Positions 23,520 through 33,170 are shown, counted from the stretch's first letter. The stretch: 64,000 nucleotides of DNA from Jiangella endophytica (GCF_003427025.1 NZ_QVAI01000015.1:62001-126000), one strand, 5' to 3'. The notes: generated from the letters alone by a model not told the origin. Numbers and translations are program-made.

Positions 23520-25370
23520 TCACTCGTGCGGCAGGCCCGGGATCATCCGGAGATCCGGCGGGCCCGCTGCCCAGGCGGCCTCGAATCTGCCGGGCTCGGG
23601 GTCGGCCATGACCGCGCACGACAGCCAGTGCTCGCCGGGATCGAGGTCGGCCACGAGGGTGGGGATCGACGTCCGAGGTAGCAGGAGGTTCGTGTTCGGC
23701 TCGGCGACGATCACCCGACCGGCACGGGTACCGGTGAGGTCGACGATGCCGCTGGGCCCGGCGGCGCCACGCACCACGGCCCGCGCCGGTCCGTCGTCCA
23801 CGAGTTCCGCCCGGGTGTCGTCCGGACGCGATGTCGCGAAGCCACCCTCCGCCGAGGACAGCCGGCGGCCGGTCCGGATGTGGTGGACGCGGACCTGCCA
23901 TGGCGGGACCGCGGTCAACCAGGTCTCGATCTCGACGTCTTCGTAGGGGGTCCACCGCGACCGGAGAACGGCCTCGTCGACCGAGGTGTCCTCGACGTCC
24001 TCGCGAACGCGGTAGTGCCGGCCGTCGTCCGAGACGGCCAGCATGCTGTCCGCTGCTGTCGCCTCGAGCTGATGGTTGGCCGCCGGCACGCTGAAGCCGA
24101 ACCGGGTGGAGTAGGCGAACTTCGCGTACTTCTCCGCGGCGTGTCTCAGCGGGCCGGTCGATTGGCCGTTGACCAACGCGACCACGTGGGAGGAGTCCCG
24201 GGGACGGTAGACCACCATCCCGGCGGGCGGAAGGGGACGAACCTCGTCCAACGGGGGGAGCGGTTGCTCCTCGGCGGTCCAGAACGGGTGGTCGGCCGGT
24301 GCGGCGAGCGGAAGGCCCGCCTTGAGTGCCCAGTACGGCGATCCCGGCGAGTTGTACCGCTCGGTCATCTGCAGGTTGGGGTAGCCGTAGCCGAGGGTCA
24401 GGGTGCCGTCGGACGCGAAGATCGGCCGGCGCATCCACCAGCGGACATTGCGCAGGGCCAGCCCCTTCACCACACCCCACGGCAGTGCCTCCACGTCGGC
24501 GAAGGCGAGCGCTCCCCAGAACCCGCTCTGGGCGAAGCGATAGGTCAGGCTCCGCCCGAAGGGGAGCGCGCTGCCGTCGGCGGCGAACCAGTGGGCGTGG
24601 TCCGTGGCGAACGCCACCGCCCGCTCCCGGAACCGGCCCGCGCGCGCCGGGTCGTCGTCGCCGGCGATCCGGGCGTAGATCAGCCCGTAGAAGTGCATTG
24701 CCCACGGGATGTACCAGTCGCCGTGCCCGCTGGGGCCGTCGTGGTACCACCCGGCGTCGACGGCGAACGTCTCGATGACGTCGAGCGCCTCGTGCATCTT
24801 CGCGAGGTCGTGGCGGCCGCCGACTCGGGCGAGGCCGAGGTTCACGAGGACCCGGAAGAACTTCCAGTTGTTGTGCACGACGGGGAAGTCGTTGATGCCG
24901 AGCAGCCAGTCCGTGACCCGCTCACGCTGCGCCGCCGACAGCGGGGTCCACAGCTCGTGCGGCACGAGGGCCAGGCCGAACCCGATCGCCGCCATCTCCA
25001 CCATGCGCTGGTCGGTGCCGGTGACCCGGCCCCAGTACTCGGGGTGGGCGGGGTCCGTGCCGTTCACCAGGCCCTCGCGATACCGGTCCCAGCCGTCGAA
25101 GGCGCCGCCGCCCGCGGTCAGCGGAGCCAGGGCCCACAGCGGCCGCGCGAAGCCCTCCAGTTCCGCGGCGGCGTCGTCGAACCAGGCGCCGGTATGACCG
25201 AGGCGCACGCGGGCCGAGCCCGGACTGAACTTCGGCTCCAGGGCGGAACACCACGTGCGAACGGCACCCTGAAGGTCGGAGCGCGACAGGAGGGTGCCAT
25301 CGCGGCGCGAATGGTCGCCTGGGGGGTGGTCACCCGCGTGGGCGGGTTCGTCGGCCACCGGCAGAGCCAT
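23520..25370 (-). CDS. DUF2264 domain protein
   Basis: A 616-aa protein of the DUF2264 family. Conserved aromatic and His-rich stretches such as LVPHELWTPLS, NNWKFFRVLVNLGLA, GWYHDGPSGHGDWYIPWAMHFY and FGRSLTYRFAQSGFWGALAF match the alpha-toroid type expected for carbohydrate-active proteins. The C-terminal third is beta-rich. No signal peptide is visible, so it is probably cytoplasmic and acts on imported oligosaccharide. Activity of the family is not firmly established. ATG 25370 has AGAAGGGA upstream. It is the last gene of the leftward sialidase/ABC operon, 31 bases after the sialidase. Confidence 0.82.
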   Translation of the reverse strand: MALPVADEPAHAGDHPPGDHSRRDGTLLSRSDLQGAVRTWCSALEPKFSPGSARVRLGHTGAWFDDAAAELEGFARPLWALAPLTAGGGAFDGWDRYREGLVNGTDPAHPEYWGRVTGTDQRMVEMAAIGFGLALVPHELWTPLSAAQRERVTDWLLGINDFPVVHNNWKFFRVLVNLGLARVGGRHDLAKMHEALDVIETFAVDAGWYHDGPSGHGDWYIPWAMHFYGLIYARIAGDDDPARAGRFRERAVAFATDHAHWFAADGSALPFGRSLTYRFAQSGFWGALAFADVEALPWGVVKGLALRNVRWWMRRPIFASDGTLTLGYGYPNLQMTERYNSPGSPYWALKAGLPLAAPADHPFWTAEEQPLPPLDEVRPLPPAGMVVYRPRDSSHVVALVNGQSTGPLRHAAEKYAKFAYSTRFGFSVPAANHQLEATAADSMLAVSDDGRHYRVREDVEDTSVDEAVLRSRWTPYEDVEIETWLTAVPPWQVRVHHIRTGRRLSSAEGGFATSRPDDTRAELVDDGPARAVVRGAAGPSGIVDLTGTRAGRVIVAEPNTNLLLPRTSIPTLVADLDPGEHWLSCAVMADPEPGRFEAAWAAGPPDLRMIPGLPHE

Positions 25371-25401
25371 GAATGTCCCTTCTGGACGATCGGCAGGTCA
25401 G

Positions 25402-27327
25402 CTATCGGGTGATCCGTGTCATCGGGAGATGCGTCACGGGGGTGGCGCCCTGGACCGAGTTGGTGGCGGCGAGGTCGGCGACCTGTTCGGCGTTCAGCGC
25501 GGTGTCGAAGAGCCAGACTTCGTCGACGCCGCCGACGAACTGGGCGTGGATGCCGTCGACGCGGGCGCCGACGCGGATCCCGGTGCGCGCGCCGGCGGAG
25601 ACCGAGCCGGTCCCGATGGACGCGCCGGTGGCGGCCAGTGCACCGTCGACGTAGAGGGCGACGCCGTCGACGTCGCGTACCAGTGCCACGTGGTGCCATG
25701 CGTCGTCCACGAAGTCGCCCGGTGCCGTCAGCGTCCGGGTGGACCCTTGGTCGGTCGAGAGCTGGGCCCGGATGACGTTGCCGTTGTTGGGTTCGACCTG
25801 GATCCACCACCGTGGCCCGGTGCGGCTGTGGGCGTAGAGGATCGCCTGGTTGTTGGCGAGGTAGTCGGTGCGGAACCAGGCGGCGGCGGTGAACGGTTCG
25901 CTGCCGAAGGAGAGGTCGTCGTTGTGCGGCAGTTCCGCGAAGTCACCGGCGAGCGACAAACCCTTGCCGAAGGTTCCGGGCACGATCTTCGGGACGCCGC
26001 TGATCAGCGCGTCGTTGTCGCCGGCGGCGTCCGGTGTGACGGCCGGTGGGGGTGTGCGCAGGTCGAGTCGCCTCTCGGGCACCCGGACGAAGGTGATGTC
26101 GTGGTGGTAGGTCTGGTCGGGGTCACCCGGATAGAGGCGTTCGCCGCTCTCGTACAGAACGCCGATGTCGCGGCGTCCGTGTCCCGCGTCGAGGACGGCC
26201 AGGTCCGAGTAGGCCGATGGTCCGTCATAGACCTCGTAGCTGGGCGTCCAGGTCTCGCCGTCGTCGAAGCTGGAGAACAGGGTCAGCTTCTCGCGCGAGG
26301 TCGGGTGGTTCGGCACGGAGAGGACGACGCGGTCGCGGCGGCTCGTGCGGGTGGCGGGCAGTCGCGTGACCGAGCCCTCGACCTTCGACGTGACGATGCC
26401 GTTCACCGCGTCGTACGGCTCGTCGAGTGTCTCGCCGCCGTCGCTGCTGATGGCGTCGACGCGCTGGCCCGGGGTGTTGCCCTGGTCGCGGGCGTTGAAG
26501 TAGAGACGGCCGTCGGCCAGCTCGACGACCGCGATCTCGCTCGGCCGGACGTCCTCGATGCCCTGTTCGTCGACCGCCCCGACCTGCCACGTCTGCCCGC
26601 CGTCGTCACTCAGCAGAGCGTGGCCGCCGGCGCCCGTGAGGTCGGTGCACTCCTGACCGGGGCGCACATAGCTGTGCCGGCCCGGGATGACCAGCCGCCC
26701 GGCATGCTCGCCCTGGGTGAGCTGGATCCCGTGCCCGGGGCCGGCCGAGAACATCCGCCAGTTGCCAGGATTGATCTGTGCGGTGATGTCCACGGGCTGC
26801 GACCACGTCGCACCGTCGTCATCGCTGTAGATCGTGAAGGCGCCCACGGACGCCCGTCCGCATTCGAAGTCCTCGCCCACGGCGTCGCCGTCGTAGCGGT
26901 AGGTGTTGACCACGACGCGGCCCCTGACGTGGTCGACCACGGCCACGGTGTTGCTCCACTTGTTCGGGCCGTCGTCCACGAGCACCTGGATCGGCCCCCA
27001 GGTGGCGCCGCCGTCGGTGGAGCGCTTGAGCACGATGTCCATGTCGCCCCAGTCGTCCGGGTCGGTCACCTTGGCCTCGGCGAACGCCAGCAGCGTGCCG
27101 TCCGGGGACTCGACCAGGGACGGGATCCGGAACGTGTGATAGCCACCTTCGCCGCGGGTGAACACGGTCGTGCGGGTCAGTGTGCTCGCCTCGCCGGCGC
27201 CGGTCCTCGCCGCCTCGCCGGCGTCCACCGCCGACGCCTGAGCACCGCACAAGGCGGCCATCGTGGTGAGGGCGGTGAGTCCGGCGAGCACCGCTGCCAG
27301 CGGCCGCCGTCGTGTCGTCATCGGCAT
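25402..27327 (-). CDS. secreted exo-alpha-sialidase (GH33-like) with C-terminal LamG domain, copy 1
   Basis: A 641-aa exported protein: signal peptide to about residue 32, six-bladed propeller with HTFRIPSLV (FRIP, first Arg), DWGDMDIVLKRS, Asp boxes STDGGATW, SDDDGATW, SDDGGQTW and SFDDGETW, and the AYSDL segment holding the presumed Tyr nucleophile. A concanavalin-like LamG domain follows (about residues 440-635, WWIQVEPNNGN, WHHVALVRD). GH33 enzymes release terminal sialic acid or related 2-keto-3-deoxy sugars. GGAGG sits 5 bases before ATG 27327; ATG 27321 is an alternative. Closely related to the gene at 31112-33028. Confidence 0.9.
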   Translation of the reverse strand: MPMTTRRRPLAAVLAGLTALTTMAALCGAQASAVDAGEAARTGAGEASTLTRTTVFTRGEGGYHTFRIPSLVESPDGTLLAFAEAKVTDPDDWGDMDIVLKRSTDGGATWGPIQVLVDDGPNKWSNTVAVVDHVRGRVVVNTYRYDGDAVGEDFECGRASVGAFTIYSDDDGATWSQPVDITAQINPGNWRMFSAGPGHGIQLTQGEHAGRLVIPGRHSYVRPGQECTDLTGAGGHALLSDDGGQTWQVGAVDEQGIEDVRPSEIAVVELADGRLYFNARDQGNTPGQRVDAISSDGGETLDEPYDAVNGIVTSKVEGSVTRLPATRTSRRDRVVLSVPNHPTSREKLTLFSSFDDGETWTPSYEVYDGPSAYSDLAVLDAGHGRRDIGVLYESGERLYPGDPDQTYHHDITFVRVPERRLDLRTPPPAVTPDAAGDNDALISGVPKIVPGTFGKGLSLAGDFAELPHNDDLSFGSEPFTAAAWFRTDYLANNQAILYAHSRTGPRWWIQVEPNNGNVIRAQLSTDQGSTRTLTAPGDFVDDAWHHVALVRDVDGVALYVDGALAATGASIGTGSVSAGARTGIRVGARVDGIHAQFVGGVDEVWLFDTALNAEQVADLAATNSVQGATPVTHLPMTRITR

Positions 27328-27361
27328 GGGCTCCTCCGTTCGGTTCGCTCGGTCGCTGACA

Positions 27362-29023
27362 TCAACTCGGAACACCGCCCGCCTTCTGCAGCTCCTCCTC
27401 GTACTCGGCGCGGATCTGGTCTCCGCCGCCGCTGCGCCAGTCGCTCACCAGGGAGTCGAGGTCGCCGATCGGCTTGCGGCCCTGGATGATCTCGTTCACG
27501 CCGTCGTTGAAGGCCTTGTCGATGGCGGCGTTCTTGCTGGCGTTGGTGTTCGAGAACAGCCCCACGGTCGGGTCGGCCGCGCCGTTCGGCAGCACCCTCG
27601 ACTGGAACTCGTGCTGGTAGTCGGCGTCCTGCGGGCGACCCGGCATGAAGATCGGCGACGGGGAGTCGGCCAGGTAGCGGATCGGGAGCACTGTGTTCGC
27701 CGTTCCCTCGGCCGTCAGCACGGGGTTGCCGTCGGCGTCGAGGGTGTGGTCGCGCCCCTCCTCGCCGTAGAAGCGGTAGGTGTACTCCTGCGTGCCGAAC
27801 GGCGCCGCCAGCCAGTTGAGGACCCGGAGCAGCATCGTCAGGCGCTCGTCGTCCTGCTGCTTGATCGCCGCGAAGGAGTACTGCCCGGGGCCGTACGCCC
27901 ACGGCGCCAGCTCTGAACCGTCGCGGGTGTAGACCGGCAGGAGGCCGAGCTCGAACTCGGGGTTGTCCTTGTTGTCCACGATGTACTGGGTCCAGCCGCC
28001 GTAGCCGTCGGAGGCGTTGACGGCGCAGGCGCCGGCGTTGAACAGCTGCTTGAACGGCTGCGTGTCGGAGAACGCGTCCGGGTGGACCACGCCCGCCTCC
28101 CACAGCTCGGTCATGTCGCTGACGGTCTGCCTGAACTCTTCGGTCTCGTAACTCCTGGTGAAACTGCCGCCCTCCTCGCGCCAGTTGTTCGGCTCGTTGT
28201 TCATCCGGCCGAGGAGCTTCATCGTCGGCAGGATCCGGCTGAGCGCGAACCGGCGCTGCCTGGAATCGGTCAGAGCCTTCATCGCCTCGGCGAACTCGTC
28301 GTAGCCCTTCAGCTCGACGGGGACGCCGTACTTCTCGAACAGGTCCTGCCGGATGAAGTGGTAGCTGTGGGTGCGGCCGCGCGGGATCGGGACGCCGTAG
28401 ATGCCGCCGTTGTAGACGGTGGACCGCCACGAGTCGGTGGAGAGGTTCGCCAGGTTCGGATAGTCCAGGACCGCATCGCCGGACAGGTGGTCCGAGAGGT
28501 TGCTGAACTGGGCCCCGAGCAGCTGAGGCAGGTTCGGGATCCGGTTCGGCGGCGGGCTCATCATCACCAGGTCCGGCAGGTCGCCGCCGGCGATCACCGT
28601 CTGGAACACCGTCGGGTAGTCGGCGTTCGGCACCATCCGCAGGTCGAGGTCGACCCCCAGTCGCTCGTTGAGGTCCGCCCAGAACGCGTTCCGGTCCGGG
28701 CCCGGCGGAATCGCGTAGAAGATGTTCGCCATGCCGGAGACGGTGCCTCCGTTGCCCGGTGTCTCCGCCACCGACCTCAGCTGCTCCGCCGGAAAGTTCC
28801 GGTACGCGTCGTCGACGCCGGTGTCGTTGCCGGGGAGATCCGGTTCGGCGCCGGCGAAGCGCCGGTAGGTCGGCAGCTCCGCGCCGCGGTTGGCGTCGGC
28901 CTGGTTGCTGCTCGGCGCACCGGAGTCGTTGCAGGCGGACAGCAGGCTCCCGGTGCCGGCCAGCAGCGCCAGGCTGCCGGCGCCGTGGAGGAAGCGGCGG
29001 CGGCCGAACGTGGGTGTGGACAT
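27362..29023 (-). CDS. ABC sugar-binding lipoprotein, LipO/YtcQ-type
   Basis: A 553-aa solute-binding protein. The N-terminus combines a twin-arginine motif (GRRRFLHGAG) with a lipobox (LLSAC), so it is probably Tat-exported and lipid-anchored. The long, Asp/Pro-rich mature protein with DLPDLVMMSP and YGGW segments fits the family serving LplB/LplC permeases that import oligosaccharides. It lies 78 bases after the second permease and is read in the same leftward operon, which makes it the ligand receptor of this importer. No matching ATPase gene is present; such systems often share an MsiK-type ATPase encoded elsewhere. Confidence 0.9.
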   Translation of the reverse strand: MSTPTFGRRRFLHGAGSLALLAGTGSLLSACNDSGAPSSNQADANRGAELPTYRRFAGAEPDLPGNDTGVDDAYRNFPAEQLRSVAETPGNGGTVSGMANIFYAIPPGPDRNAFWADLNERLGVDLDLRMVPNADYPTVFQTVIAGGDLPDLVMMSPPPNRIPNLPQLLGAQFSNLSDHLSGDAVLDYPNLANLSTDSWRSTVYNGGIYGVPIPRGRTHSYHFIRQDLFEKYGVPVELKGYDEFAEAMKALTDSRQRRFALSRILPTMKLLGRMNNEPNNWREEGGSFTRSYETEEFRQTVSDMTELWEAGVVHPDAFSDTQPFKQLFNAGACAVNASDGYGGWTQYIVDNKDNPEFELGLLPVYTRDGSELAPWAYGPGQYSFAAIKQQDDERLTMLLRVLNWLAAPFGTQEYTYRFYGEEGRDHTLDADGNPVLTAEGTANTVLPIRYLADSPSPIFMPGRPQDADYQHEFQSRVLPNGAADPTVGLFSNTNASKNAAIDKAFNDGVNEIIQGRKPIGDLDSLVSDWRSGGGDQIRAEYEEELQKAGGVPS

Positions 29024-29101
29024 GTCGTGGTCTCCGTTTTCTCTGCCAGGCCGGAGCCCGGATGCGTCGTTGCAGTTGGGACGGAAGTCGACGGGGACGA
29101 G

Positions 29102-30079
29102 TCAGCCCTTCACCGCGCCGATCATGACGCCCTTGGCGAAGTGCTTCTGGAGGAAGGGATAGACGATCAGGATCGGGACCGTCGCCATGACCAGGATCGC
29201 CATCTGAAGCGACAGCTGAGGGGGCAGCGCCTCGGTCGCACCGACCTGGTCACCGCCGATGGTGGTCTGGTTGACGACGAACGTGCGAAGGACGAGGGCC
29301 ATGGGCCATTTGTCCGCCGACTGGATGTAGAGCAGCGCGTTGAAGAACGCGTTCCAGTAGGCCACCGCGTAGAAGAGTCCGATCACCGCGAGCACCGCCT
29401 TCGACAGCGGCAGCACGATCTTGACCAGGACGGTGGCCGAGGACGCGCCGTCGATCGCCGCGGACTCGAACAGTTCCCTGGGCAGGTTCTGGAAGAACGC
29501 CCGCATCACGATCACGTTGAACCCGTTGACCATGACCGGCAGGATCAGCGACCAGTAGTTGTCCAGGAGCCCGAGTTCCTTGACCACCAGATAGTTGGGG
29601 ATCAGTCCGGGCGAGAACAACACCGAGCCGAGCACGAGCAGGAGCATCGGTTTGGCGCCCAGCGCCCCCGGCCGGGACAACCAGTAGGCGAGGCACGCGG
29701 TGACGGCCAGCGACAGCAGCGTTCCGACCACGGTCACCAGCACGGAGATGACCAGAGCGCGGGTGACCACGCCGCCGTTGAGGAGCGCTTCGTACGAGCT
29801 CACGGTGAAGCCGGTCGGCCACATCACCATGCCGCCCGCGTTGGCGTTGATCGTCTCCTCGTCGGCGAACGACGTCGCGATGACCGTCCAGAACGGCACG
29901 ATCACGAGCACGACCGAGACCAGCAGGGCGATGAACTTGATCGCCTGGACCAGCGGCTTGGGTGTCTCCATCCACACCGGCCGCTTGGCCGGCTTGCCCC
30001 GACGTCGAGCGGGGGCGCGATCACCGCGACGTGCGGCGCCGCGATCGCCGCGACGAGTGGTGGAATCGGTGACGGTCAT
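29102..30079 (-). CDS. ABC sugar transporter permease, LplC/YtcP-type
   Basis: A 325-aa permease with six helices after a long basic cytoplasmic N-terminus (residues 1-40, rich in Arg and Lys). The EAA-loop ELFESAAIDGASSATVLVKIVLPLS is near residue 220. The protein ends VYPFLQKHFAKGVMIGAVKG, the standard terminus of LplC/MalG-like permeases of this group. ATG 30079 overlaps the upstream permease's stop (ATGA). It forms the pore with the preceding gene's product. Confidence 0.93.
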   Translation of the reverse strand: MTVTDSTTRRGDRGAARRGDRAPARRRGKPAKRPVWMETPKPLVQAIKFIALLVSVVLVIVPFWTVIATSFADEETINANAGGMVMWPTGFTVSSYEALLNGGVVTRALVISVLVTVVGTLLSLAVTACLAYWLSRPGALGAKPMLLLVLGSVLFSPGLIPNYLVVKELGLLDNYWSLILPVMVNGFNVIVMRAFFQNLPRELFESAAIDGASSATVLVKIVLPLSKAVLAVIGLFYAVAYWNAFFNALLYIQSADKWPMALVLRTFVVNQTTIGGDQVGATEALPPQLSLQMAILVMATVPILIVYPFLQKHFAKGVMIGAVKG

Positions 30080-31020
30080 TTCTCGTACACCCCCCGTTCG
30101 CCGAACAGGTGGGCCAGCTTGTTCGCGCCGATCACCAGCACGATGCCGACCATCATCTTGAACAGGCCGACGGCCGACGCCATGCTCCAGTTGCCGCCGA
30201 TGATCCCGTTGTTGTAGACCCAGGTGTCGAGCACCTCGCTGGCCTCGAGGCCGACCGGTCCCTGCTGCAGGATGATCTGCTCGAAGCCGACCGACAGGCT
30301 GTTCCCGAGCCGCAGGATCAGCAGCAGGATGAACAGACCGCGGATCGACGGCAGCGTGATCGACCACATCCGGCGCAACGGCCCGGCGCCGTCGACCGCG
30401 GCCGCTTCGTACTGCTCCTGGTCGATCTGCGACAGTGCGGCCAGGAAGATGATCGTTCCCCAGCCGGTGTCCTTCCAGATGATCTGGCTGGTGAGCAAGG
30501 TCTTGAACAGGTCGGGCACGCCGATGATCTGGACCATGTCGAAGTCGTTCTGGATCAGGAAGGTGTTGAGCATCCCGGCGTCGCCCAGCATCTGCTGGAA
30601 CAGCGCGACGACGATCACCCACGACATGAAGTGCGGCAGGTAGAGGACCGACTGCAGGAGCCGCTTGAGCCGCTCGCCGGCGAGCGAGTTCAGCATCAGC
30701 GCGAACGCCAGCGGGATCGGGAACACCAGCACCGTCTGGATCAAGGTGAGGATGAGCGTGTTCGTCAGCGCGTTGAGGAACTGCGGGTTGCCGTCCCAGA
30801 GGAATGAGAAGTTCTGGAACCCCACCCATGACGACTGGCCGATGCCGAGATACGGCTGGTAGTCCTGGAACGCGATCACGTTGAAAGCCAGCGGGAAGTA
30901 CTGGAACAGGATCAACGCGATCCCGCCCGGCAGCCCGATCCCGACCAGCAGCAGGTCGGGCCGGACTCTCCGTCGCCGCGCAATGGTGTGGTCGTCAACG
31001 ACCTGCGACGCCATGATCAC
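30076..31020 (-). CDS. ABC sugar transporter permease, LplB/YteP-type
   Basis: A 314-aa permease with six helices and the EAA loop QYEAAAVDGAGPLRRMWSITLPS. The DYQPYLGI-SWVGFQNF region and ending GERGVYEK are typical of LplB-like proteins. Starts at 31020 (MIMASQ) or 31014 (MASQ) are possible. The gene begins 51 bases downstream of a strong hairpin following the sialidase gene, so its expression may be lower than, or separate from, that of the sialidase. Confidence 0.92.
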   Translation of the reverse strand: MIMASQVVDDHTIARRRRVRPDLLLVGIGLPGGIALILFQYFPLAFNVIAFQDYQPYLGIGQSSWVGFQNFSFLWDGNPQFLNALTNTLILTLIQTVLVFPIPLAFALMLNSLAGERLKRLLQSVLYLPHFMSWVIVVALFQQMLGDAGMLNTFLIQNDFDMVQIIGVPDLFKTLLTSQIIWKDTGWGTIIFLAALSQIDQEQYEAAAVDGAGPLRRMWSITLPSIRGLFILLLILRLGNSLSVGFEQIILQQGPVGLEASEVLDTWVYNNGIIGGNWSMASAVGLFKMMVGIVLVIGANKLAHLFGERGVYEK

Positions 31021-31070
31021 CGCCTTGGGTGCGAGCCGACATGCTGGCCTCTCTCGTGGACGCTTCGTGG

Positions 31071-31104
31071 CCGGCCGGTCCCGGCTGTGACCGGGACCGG
31101 CCGG
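31071..31104 (-). terminator. perfect 14-bp inverted repeat between sialidase and transporter genes
   Basis: CCGGCCGGTCCCGG (31071-31084) pairs perfectly with 31091-31104 around a 6-base loop. It lies directly after the sialidase stop in the leftward direction. It could end most transcripts after the sialidase or protect the 3' end of a processed mRNA, with partial read-through into the ABC genes. Confidence 0.6.
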
Positions 31105-31111
31105 ACGTGCG

Positions 31112-33028
31112 TCACCGTCGGACGATCTGGTTCATCGGGAGGTGGGTCACGGGGGTGGCGCCTTGGACCGAGTTGGTGGCGGCGAGGTCGGCGACCTGTT
31201 CGGCGTTCAGCGCGGTGTCGAACAGCCACACCTCGTCGACGCCGCCGACGAACTGGGCGTGGATGCCGTCGACGCGGGCGCCGACGCGGATCCCGGTGCG
31301 CGCGCCGGCGGAGACCGAGCCGGCCCCGATCGACGCGCCGGTGGCGGCCAGTGCACCGTCGACGTACAGAGCGACGCCGTCGACGTCGCGTACCAGCGCC
31401 ACGTGATGCCACTCGTCGTCCACGAAGTCGCCCGGTGCCGTCAGCGTCCGGGTGGACCCTCTGTCGGTCGAGAGCTGGGCCCGGATCACGTTGCCGTTGT
31501 TGGGCTCGACCTGGATCCACCACCGCGGCCCGAATCGGCCGTGCGCGTAGAGGATCGCCTGGTTGTTGGCGAGGTAGTCGGTGCGGAACCAGGCGGCGGC
31601 GGTGAACGGCTCGGTCCCGAAGGAGAGGTCGTCGTTGAGCGGCAATTCCGCGAAATCGCCGGCGAGCGACAAACCCTTGCCGAACGTGCCGGGCACGATC
31701 TTCGGGACGCCGCTGATCAGCGCGTCGTTGTCGCCGGCGGTGTCCGGTGTGACGGCCGGTGGGGGTGTGCGCAGGTCGAGACGGCGCTCCGGCACGCGCA
31801 CGAAGGTGATGTCGTGGTGGTAGGTCTGGTCGGGGTCACCGGGGTAGAGGCGTTCGCCGCTCTCGTAAAGAACGCCGATCTCCCGGTTGCCAGGACGATC
31901 GCCGAGCACAGCGACGTCCGAGTACGCCGCCGGTCCGTCATAGACCTCGTAGCTGGGCGTCCAGGTCTCGCCGTCGTCGAAGCTGGAGAACAGGGTCAGC
32001 TTCTCGCGCGAGGTCGGGTGGTTGGTGATGGAGAGGATCACCCGGTCGCGGCGGTTCCCGCTCGCGGCCGGCAGCCGGGTCACCGATCCCTGGATCATCG
32101 AGGTGACGACGCCGTTCACCGCGTCGTACGGCTCGTCGAACGTCTCGCCGCCGTCACTGCTGGTGGTGTCGACGCGCTGGCCCGGGGTGCTGCCCTGGTC
32201 GCGGGCGTTGAAGTAGAGACGGCCGTCGGCCAGTTCGACGACCGACACCTCGTTCGGCCGGAGGGCTTCGATGCCCTGCTCGTCGACCGCACCGACCCGC
32301 CAGGTCTGCCCGCCGTCGTCACTCAGCAGGGCGTGGCCGCCGGCGCCGGTGAGGTTGGTGCACTCCTGACCCGGATGCACATAGCTGTGCCGGCCGGGGA
32401 TGACCAGCCGCCCGGCGTGCTCGCCCTGGGTGAGCTGGATGCCGTGACCCGGCCCGGGGGCGATGTTCCGCCAGTGATCGGGTTTCACCTCGTCGGTGAT
32501 GTCCCTCGGCTCCGACCAGGTCGCGCCGTTGTCGTCGCTGTACAGGATGTTCGAGCGCACCGGCGCCCGGCCGCATTCGAGTTCGTCGCCGTCGTCCGCC
32601 GCGGTGCGGATGGTGTTGACGATGATCCGCCCGGTGGACGCGTCGACGACCGCGACGGGGTTGCTCCATCGGTCTGCGCCGGTGTCGGCGACCACCTGGA
32701 TCGGCCCCCAGGTGGTGCCCCGGTCGGTCGACCGCTTGAGCACGATGTCCATGTCGCCCCAGTCGTCCGGGTCGGTGACCCGGCCCTCGGCGAGCGCCAG
32801 GAGCGTGCCGTCGGAGGCCTCGACCAGCGTGGGGATCCGGAACGTGTGGTAGCCACCCTCGCCGCGGGTGAACACCGTGGTGCGGGTCGCCTCGGCGGCG
32901 GCGGCGTCGGCGGCATCGGCGTCGGTTGCCGAGGCTGGCGCACCGGCAAGGGCCGCGGCCGCCGCGAGCGCGATGGCGCCGGTATGGGCGACGAGCAGCC
33001 GCCGGCGTCGTGTTGTCGTCATTGACAT
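31112..33028 (-). CDS. secreted exo-alpha-sialidase (GH33-like) with C-terminal LamG domain, copy 2
   Basis: A 638-aa paralogue of the protein at 25402-27327 with the same order: signal peptide (to about residue 34), HTFRIPTLV, DWGDMDIVLKRS, Asp boxes (STDRGTTW, SDDNGATW, SDDGGQTW, SFDDGETW), AYSDV with the presumed Tyr nucleophile, then LamG. The first 190 residues differ from copy 1 at many positions; the rest is nearly the same. ATG 33028 follows GGAAGGA. It is the first gene of the leftward operon, directly behind the regulated promoter at 33.17-33.22 kb. Confidence 0.92.
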   Translation of the reverse strand: MSMTTTRRRRLLVAHTGAIALAAAAALAGAPASATDADAADAAAAEATRTTVFTRGEGGYHTFRIPTLVEASDGTLLALAEGRVTDPDDWGDMDIVLKRSTDRGTTWGPIQVVADTGADRWSNPVAVVDASTGRIIVNTIRTAADDGDELECGRAPVRSNILYSDDNGATWSEPRDITDEVKPDHWRNIAPGPGHGIQLTQGEHAGRLVIPGRHSYVHPGQECTNLTGAGGHALLSDDGGQTWRVGAVDEQGIEALRPNEVSVVELADGRLYFNARDQGSTPGQRVDTTSSDGGETFDEPYDAVNGVVTSMIQGSVTRLPAASGNRRDRVILSITNHPTSREKLTLFSSFDDGETWTPSYEVYDGPAAYSDVAVLGDRPGNREIGVLYESGERLYPGDPDQTYHHDITFVRVPERRLDLRTPPPAVTPDTAGDNDALISGVPKIVPGTFGKGLSLAGDFAELPLNDDLSFGTEPFTAAAWFRTDYLANNQAILYAHGRFGPRWWIQVEPNNGNVIRAQLSTDRGSTRTLTAPGDFVDDEWHHVALVRDVDGVALYVDGALAATGASIGAGSVSAGARTGIRVGARVDGIHAQFVGGVDEVWLFDTALNAEQVADLAATNSVQGATPVTHLPMNQIVRR

Positions 33029-33170
33029 GTGTTCCTTCCGCTCGGTCCTGCCGGCCGGCCGGGCATGGCCGCGCCGAACATCGAACTCAGGGAGGTCAAG
33101 CAGGTGACGCGCCGATCGAGCCGGATGAGCGAGGTTGTCCGGCTGCGATGACAGCGATTGTTACGTACGA

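Noticed and set aside
25294-27489. Long rightward frame opposite sialidase copy 1, and a similar one at 31142-33025
   Set aside because: Antisense shadows of duplicated sialidase genes. The presence of both simply reflects the duplication.
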